Source of the DNA: Chrysomallon squamiferum
Taxonomy: Eukaryota > Mollusca > Gastropoda > Neomphalida > Peltospiridae
Direction of reading: 5' to 3'
DNA length: 55,000 nucleotides
NCBI GenBank assembly: GCA_012295275.1
Contig: CM022665.1
Coordinates: forward strand, 33,722,022 to 33,777,021
The notes under the pieces are model-generated. The model did not search any database. It was given only the letters and a program-made list of their open reading frames with translations, and had not been told where the DNA came from. Within the stretch, counting starts at the first letter, position 1. Each line of letters starts with the position of its first letter. The translations under genes and the position numbers were made by a program. Positions 48,409 to 55,000 of the stretch are shown piece after piece.

Positions 48409-49854
48409 GTAAGTTAAACACTAAATTAACTGCTGTTCTAGTTTTTGCTTCAAAATTTTAATTTTCTAAATTAATAAAGACTATTATAAATTATTCTTCC
48501 AAAAATAAAGTGGCCTATGGTAAATTAACTGGCATTTTAAAAAATATTGTTCATCAGTATTACACTTTACCAATTGATAATGATTGATAAAAACTAGAAA
48601 CTGATTTGTTATGAATTATGTTTCTTTATAATAAAATAAATAATGATTTAACTAGAAGACTGATTTAGTTATTCTTAATTTCCTTTAAAATTATGGTTAG
48701 CAAATGGATAGGATAAAGCTTTTAAAAAATTGGATTAATACTAATTGTTTCTTGTATCAAAGTTTTTAATCACTGTGTAAATTATTGCTTGTCTGTTTCA
48801 TATATTTCTGATAACTTCAGAGCATTTCCATTTTTTATTATTATTATTTATTCATTTATGCATTATTTTATCCATTTATTTTCATTTATTTATTTATGTT
48901 TTTAATTCATTCATTCAGCATTCATTCTTACCGAGTCAACAAAACAGGGATAAACTGGTCATCCATATGTTAATAAAATTCAGCATCAGCTGAATCATTT
49001 TGTTATATGTTTGAATATATAACAAAATTCTTGTTTTCAGCTCTTAAATTTATTTTTAAACATCAAGACAATTTTTGGTGAAGAAATCGGTCTCCATTTT
49101 GAAGACACTGCTGTATGTTTTTTTATTTCATTTTCAGAATGAATATTATAGCTTTGAATCTGTCTAAAACATTTCAGTGTATCACGATTAATTTGATGAC
49201 AACATTAAATATGTCTTTTAGGTCCTTGGAAGCTGAATATTTCCACTGAATTTCTTTATTGGCTTCAGCATGAAACTTTAAACATGGATTTCTTTTTCCT
49301 CAATTGCTTTTACATTCCATGTATAAAAGAAATTAAAGCCAAGATGTTAAGTTTATTATCTTGTTAATCAGTAAACTATTTTTTTTCTGTTTTGTTTTAA
49401 TCTTATCATGTGTCAGTGGTTTTACTTTATAAAGAACTTGCTTGTAAATAAAGAGATCTTGTACAATGCAGCTACTGGTAGCAACAGCAAACCGCAAAGC
49501 TGGTGGCTATGAAATAACTAGCTGGAATGGCACCACACAAGACCCTAGGCCAGACAAGAACTTGGTGTATTTTTTGGGGGAGATTAGTGACAAACAGTGG
49601 CATGAGACTATCCATGCAACACAATGTTAATATCATACTAAATAGCACTTAATTATACTAAACATGCATGAACAAGCAATTATCTGATCATTACTGAAGA
49701 CAACAGATGCTATTGTCTGAAGAATTACATGCACAACTACAGTTCATGGCTGGAGCACAAAGGAATTTAATGTAGATACAACCATTATATGTTTAAATGC
49801 TTAAACACACACTGCATAATTTAAAGTTTGTTAGACATTATATCTTTCAGTTTT

Positions 49855-50150
49855 TATTAGTGTGTTTCACTGTTTTTAGATATACTAGATGTGTTTCAGT
49901 GCTTGTACATAAAACGTTTTATGTGTTAGTGTTGGTATACATTATATATATGTTTCAGTATACGTAAATATACTGTATCCATTTCACTGGTTGCACATAA
50001 ATTGTTTTTGTTTCAATGTTGGTACATATATTGTACTTGTGTTTTAGTATTTCTAAACAAACTGTCCATATCACTGCTTGTACATACACTGTTAATGTAT
50101 TTCAATATTGATACATAGACTGCATATATGCTTAATTGGTGTGTTTTCAC
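49855..50150 (+). repeat. Decayed minisatellite, about 37 bp, seven to eight copies
   Basis: Units of the form TGTGTTTCAGTGTTGGTACATA followed by ACTGTA recur with heavy divergence. The flanking stretch 48409-49440 is AT-rich without features. A slightly GC-richer block at 49440-49620 has no recognisable identity. Confidence 0.65.
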
Positions 50151-50262
50151 TGTTTAGTTTATTAATTAATTAATTTATTTATGTATTTATTCATTCACAT
50201 CAGTATGCAACACTGAATCAATAAATTCAGTTTGTTTTTGTTTCTACCTGGCTGTGTGTGTT

Positions 50263-50361
50263 AATATTCACATCACATATTTTGTCTGTTATTTTGTTAC
50301 CTATAATGATGAAATATTCACATCACATATTTTGTCTGTTATTTTGTTACCTATGATGATG
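50263..50361 (+). repeat. Two-copy tandem duplication, 50 bp
   Basis: AATATTCACATCACATATTT begins at 50263 and 50313. The two 50-bp copies differ by only a base or two, so the duplication is recent. Confidence 0.95.
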
Positions 50362-50539
50362 ACAGAGAGAATTCTTGGCAAAACTGACATTTTTAACTTG
50401 CTTCTGTGAGGGTCATTAACAATGTGAAATACTCTCATCTTCCCAGTATTGTTTTTGGCACCAGAGTTTGAACATTATTGATCACAGAAATATTTGTCTG
50501 CCCACAATCTACTGGCTTATTGGATATTACACACGTGTA

Positions 50540-50990
50540 TATTTAGCAAAGAAAACATTAAAAAATATGTTTTAACCTTGCCAATAATTGTTAACATACT
50601 GCTTTTTTATTATTTTTATTTTTTATTTTTTAATTAGTTTATTTATTTTTATTTTTTATTTTCTTGTACAAATTCAGCAAAGAAAACATTAAAACAAAAA
50701 GTTTTAACGTTAACAGATGTCACTGTATTAATAATAACAGTTACGGTTCATTTGGATTTTTGCTGTTATGTTCTAGTTCTCACAAGTGTGCTTAGTGTTT
50801 GTTCTTTTTCACTCATTTGTATGCTTGTACAAATTCATCAAGGAAAACATTAAAAATGTGTTATAACATTGCAACATGTTCTTTTACTGATAGTAACAAT
50901 TATGTTTCCTTTGGAGTTTTGTTGCTGTATTTGTATCAATATAGGTTAAACTTGTTTATTGTTCTGTTATCCAGCTTTTACATAATTTAA
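50540..50990 (+). repeat. Decayed tandem repeat, 130-160 bp, three copies
   Basis: The landmark GCAAAGAAAACATTAAAA or its variant TCAAGGAAAACATTAAAA lies at about 50544, 50676 and 50837, each followed by a GTTTTAAC or GTTATAAC block. The last two copies also share CTTGTACAAATTCA before it and TAACA(G/A)TTA after it. Confidence 0.75.
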
Positions 50991-51064
50991 CACTTTTTAA
51001 AATGTTTCTATTTGATTAACAGAGAAAGTTATGGTCCCATTTATGATATTTTATTTTCATAAGA

Positions 51065-51130
51065 AGATGAGCTGTGGCTTAGTGGTCAGATCTTTTATCT
51101 AAAGTGTAATACGCTATAGGATTTGTTGTA
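51065..51130 (+). mobile_element. Possible tRNA-derived SINE head
   Basis: GAGCTGTGGCTTAGTGGTCA contains a clear A-box-like TGGCTTAGTGG. A convincing B box does not follow at the expected distance, so the call is tentative. Confidence 0.4.
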
Positions 51131-53762
51131 TATTGGTGCATTTGTTGGATATTTCCTATTCCAGCCAGTGCTTCATCACTGATTTATGAAGTGTCATAGG
51201 TTGTTCTTTCCTGTTAGTGGGAATGTGGATATAAAATTATAAAATATCCCTTGTTGCTTTTCATTATGAACAGTTTTCTTGAGTGATTTCTCCTATCATA
51301 TTATAAGACTAATATCAAATACAGTGCTAATTAAACTAGTTCAGCTTCAGTCACCCTGTAGCTATTCACCAATTTAAGAAACACTATGGTTAACATTAAA
51401 TTTTGTTGTTAAACATTCATTTTGTCATTTATTTATCACCAGTACAAGTTAGACACATCTGATGTTCTGTCCATCAGAAGGTGTTTTTTAATTTTTTTAT
51501 TTGTTTTCATTTACTTAAACAAAAAACCTAAAGCACTAATTCATACACATACTAAAAAGTGTCATAAATATTAATAATTTATGATGTATACTACATTTAA
51601 CTTAGTCGTTTCAGGTACAGTGTTTCTGACAATCATCTGTTCAGTTTTCAGTATTCTGAACCATTAATAACATTCATTTGTTCATAAGTGTGCTTTAGTC
51701 AGCCTATAAAGCTGTAAAATATCAGTTGTCGGGATCACACGTTTTTACTTGTTAAGAAGCAGAATGCAAATAAACATACGTGTTAATTAGTTTACATAAA
51801 TGGCTGGATAGAATTTGTCAGTACTTACTTTGGCATTAGGATCATATTTTACATGTATTTATTCAGTGCATTTTTACATCTTTTGTTAAGTATAAACTTG
51901 TAAAAGTCTGGTTTGTGAAGTCTTATCCTGCAGTATGGGCAACTTCTGTATGAAGATTTTGTTCTTGGCCGAGCCTGTAAAATATTTTTAAATGGTGAGA
52001 TATAAAAGTGATATAATGGTTTTTCCATTGCAAGCATCATTTGTTTCTTACACAGACAAGATGCACACAGTTTGTGAAACTGCTTTCAACAACTCATGAA
52101 TATTGAGTTAGATTGTTTTTTTATATTTATTTTCACATAATCTTACAGACTGTTTCTTTCAACCTTGACTAGTGCCCATCAGGCATACACTTTCTGTAGC
52201 TGGGCTGCACTTATCCACTGTTGGCCATTGAAGATGTCTTTGAAAATGGTCATTACATTTCTGTTTGAAGCATCAGTGAGTTCTGAGCCTGTTAATTAGC
52301 AATCTTGACAGGAATGTTCTAGCACTGAGGAATCAACTTTGAACCCAACCTATTATTATTATTATTTTTGTTGTTGTCGTTGTTGTTATAATCAGATGGT
52401 TAATTCAGTATTGGTTTTATCCACATCCTTGTAAGAGTAGGCATAGTTGAATGATTATAAAGTTTTGCTGTTATTTGCTGTACATTAATTAATGTATCTG
52501 ATTTATTCATGTTTTATGAAGTTATCATACAAAAGGAAATTTATATAATATTACAGTCATGATAGTAAAATGGTAGTATACATTTTTAGTTTACTTTTAT
52601 GCCATTCCATATTTCTGATGCAGAAAAAAAAGAAGAAAAATGTTATAATTATTACACCTCTGTTAATTTGTTTGAACCCAAACAATTATTACAATATAAA
52701 AACAGAAGATTAATTAATTCTATATCCCTGAAATTAGAACAGTTTTAACCTTCTAAAAATATTGTCTCATATTTCAATGTTAATGGATTTTGTTTTACTG
52801 ATATCTTCATGTAATCCAGTCTGGTGGAAAGAGTAAACATGGAGAGGATGTCTTGGTGTTGACTTAGCATCAGACACATCTTAGGTTTATTTTCAGAACT
52901 GGTCAACAGCAATGCAAAACAGAAACTGGTGTCAGTTTGGAAATATATTTGAGGAATCCTTCATTTAATTGATAATTTGTGAGTTAAATGAATATGTATG
53001 AAAGAAGGTTCATAGTATCATACTATAGACATTTTGATGTTGATGTTTGGATGAATTCACAGACTGAGTGCCTGTTGGTGTGACCATTACACCAATGTCC
53101 TGTTTCCAGCTGTTCTTGTCACATACTTAATCATTCTGCTTGATCTAACAACACAGACTGTACTATAGAAACTGACATCATTACTCAAACCTGTTCACTG
53201 TTTAAACAAAAACAAACAAAAAATGTTTAATCAGAATGAACATTAACTCGATAAATAAATAATGAATTACCATGCACTGCTTTTTGGATGGCATTGCAGT
53301 TTTAGTTAGTTATGTAAGGTTAAATACAGTTTACAAAAATGGACCCCCCTCAAGAAAAAACAAAACAGGTTAAGAAAAGGCACCGATATGTTAAAACAGC
53401 CAGTATAGCTGTTGTATATGTGATATAAGTATATCTACATACTACATGATGACTTATTTTGCCAATACACTGTTTAAGTAGGTCAGACATTGGAGGAGAT
53501 AATGAAAATTTGTTTACTTTGATACTTTATTAATTGACTTCATGCTGAGATGTGGAAATTACCTACAGCAGAGCATATAATTACTTAGAGGATCATCCTA
53601 TATAGAATTATAGCTACAATGTGCAGTATCATGAGTGAAATGATTTTCACTTTAAAAAAATAAAATAAAAAACAAAAAATCATCAGTAATCAGTCATCAC
53701 AAAATATCATGGATGCATGTGTATCAGCATCTGCATGTGCTATTCTACATAATATAATCATA

Positions 53763-53768
<6 letters not shown>

Positions 53769-53807
<39 letters not shown>
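53769..53807. repeat. (ATT)n microsatellite
   Basis: About thirteen ATT units after a T run. The preceding interval 51130-53760 is AT-rich with no recognisable feature. Confidence 0.95.
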
Positions 53808-53808
<1 letters not shown>

Positions 53809-54023
53809 ATTCAAAGATAATGACAGATAAGAAAAATGGGTTATTGAACACTTATTGAAATATAAATAACTTCAATTTTCCAAAGGTAAAATAAAGAGGA
53901 TTTGTTAATACAGAATTCATATAAAGAATTATCTGTTCATTATTATTATTAGCAGCTTCCTTGGAATTTGTACTGTTTGGATTAAACAGCTATATCTGAA
54001 ATAGAGGTTATAATAAATATAGT

Positions 54024-54640
54024 GGTTGGAGAAGAAGAGAAAACTGGTTGAAGAAGAAGAGAAACACATTGGTTGAAGAAGAAGAGAAAACTGGTTGAAG
54101 AAGAAGAGAAAACTCATTGGTTGAAGAAGAAGAGAAAACTGGTTGAAGAAGAAGAGAAAACTCATTGGTTGAAGAAGAAGAGAAACTCATTGGTTGAAGA
54201 AGAAGAGAAAACATTGGCTGAAGAAGAAGAGAAAACATATTGGTTGAAGAAGAAGAGAAAACTGGTTGAAGAAGAAGAGAAAACTCATTGGTTGAAGAAG
54301 AAGAGAAAACTCATTGGTTGAAGAAGAAGAGAAAGCATTGGCTGAAGAAGAAGAGAAAACATATTGGTTGAAGAAGAAGAGAAAACATTGGTTGAAGAAG
54401 AAGAGAAAACTCATTGGTTGAAGAAGAAGAGAAAACTCATTGGTTGAAGAAGAAGAGAAACTCATTGGCTGAAGAAGAAGAGAAAACATTGGTTGAAGAA
54501 GAAGAGAAAACATATTGGTTGAAGAAGAAGAGAAAACTCATTGGTTGAAGAAGAAGAGAAAACTCATTGGTTGAAGAAGAAGAGAAAACGTTGGCTGAAG
54601 AAAAAGAGAAAACATAATGGTTGAAGAAGAAGAGATAATA
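54024..54640 (+). repeat. Purine-rich minisatellite, 25 units of 22-26 bp
   Basis: Twenty-five units start with GGTTG or GGCTG, continue AAGAAGAAGAGAAA, and end in one of a few tails: ACT, ACTCATT, CTCATT, ACATT or ACATATT. The unit lengths are therefore 22, 24, 25 or 26 bp. GGCTG units follow a 24- or 25-bp unit and so are not randomly placed, which hints at a higher-order repeat. The copies are very similar, suggesting recent amplification. Open frames of 70-108 codons on both strands arise only because the units lack stops. The varying unit length shifts the frame, so I do not regard them as genes. Confidence 0.97.
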
Positions 54641-55000
54641 AACACATGGATTGAACAAGCCTCTGTTTTCATAAATGTCACTGACTTCTCACATGTTAAT
54701 GCAAAAGGAAATTGATTATTTAATTTATTTTTATTTTTTCAACAGATATCTGTCTCCATTATTGCAAATTATTGACTGACATTCACAATAAGATCAATTG
54801 TTACTGCAGACTTTGAATAATTTCTATCTAATCCTTTTGTACTTAAATTCAAGCAGATAGCAATAATTGGAAAAAGTGGTTTATATGTGCTTGTCAATGT
54901 TTAATATATAAAAAAAAGATATATATATGATGTCCAAGAATTGTAATAGTTTTCTGATGATCTGTTTTGTTGTTGTTAGGTTTTTAGTTGTGGATTTCTG

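Larger units (their letters stand above)
48409..55000 (+). other. Start of next PLC-beta intron (open at window end)
   Basis: The sequence begins with GTAAGT after the last exon and has no acceptor followed by PLC-beta-like coding sequence before the window ends. It holds a decayed minisatellite (49855-50150), a two-copy 50-bp duplication (50263-50361), a three-copy diverged repeat (50540-50990), a possible tRNA-type SINE fragment (51065-51130), a TTA tract and the 25-unit purine minisatellite (54024-54640). The remaining stretches are AT-rich and featureless. Confidence 0.85.

Noticed and set aside
49040-49140. Acceptor-like TTGTTTTCAG followed by a short frame in the intron after the last exon
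   Set aside because: The frame does not encode the expected next part of the PLC-beta EF-hand region and soon meets a stop.
54073-54658. Several open frames of 70-108 codons on both strands with Glu-Lys or Phe-Ser-Leu repeats
   Set aside because: They come from the purine minisatellite. Unit lengths of 22, 24, 25 and 26 bp shift the frame and both strands are open, so selection for coding is not credible.

Overview
This window is almost entirely non-coding DNA from an animal nuclear genome. It is strongly AT-rich, full of CA/TG, TTA and CT microsatellites, and split by large spliceosomal introns. I recognise one gene, on the + strand: a phospholipase C-beta of the PLCB1/2/3 type (related to Drosophila Plc21C), represented by five internal exons. 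Several decayed short interspersed elements resemble SINE families I remember from molluscs. Together with the protein sequence, this suggests a mollusc, possibly a gastropod, but I could not test that.

Layout: 1-22581 is intron upstream of the first exon seen; the start-codon exon is not in the window. The exons are 22582-22659, 28507-28575, 43536-43676, 44342-44475 and 48324-48408. All have AG/GT boundaries and they join in one open frame of 169 residues. They cover most of the N-terminal PH domain and run into the first EF-hands. 48409-55000 is the beginning of the next intron. The catalytic X and Y boxes, the C2 domain and the C-terminal coiled coil must lie beyond the window. Introns are phase 0 except the one between the fourth and fifth exons, which is phase 2.

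The introns are mostly local, decayed tandem repeats. At least a dozen unrelated families, with units of about 22 to 190 bp, each occupy a few hundred bases. Examples are a head-to-tail array of SINE-like units (3030-3905), a 53-bp satellite (37686-38020) and a 25-unit GAAGAA-rich purine minisatellite (54024-54640). Mobile elements include a 1.27-kb terminal-inverted-repeat element (13306-14575), a CpG-rich segment with DNA-transposon-like ends (26904-27735), a 0.5-kb foldback (27761-28268) and several tRNA-type or mollusc-type SINE fragments. Three near-perfect hairpins stand out: 18643-18732, 22307-22433 and 47123-47168. The second lies 148 bp upstream of a PLC-beta exon.

I found no bacterial-type operons, CRISPR arrays, rRNA or intact tRNA genes, and no second convincing protein-coding gene. 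Most short open frames here are chance or microsatellite translations.
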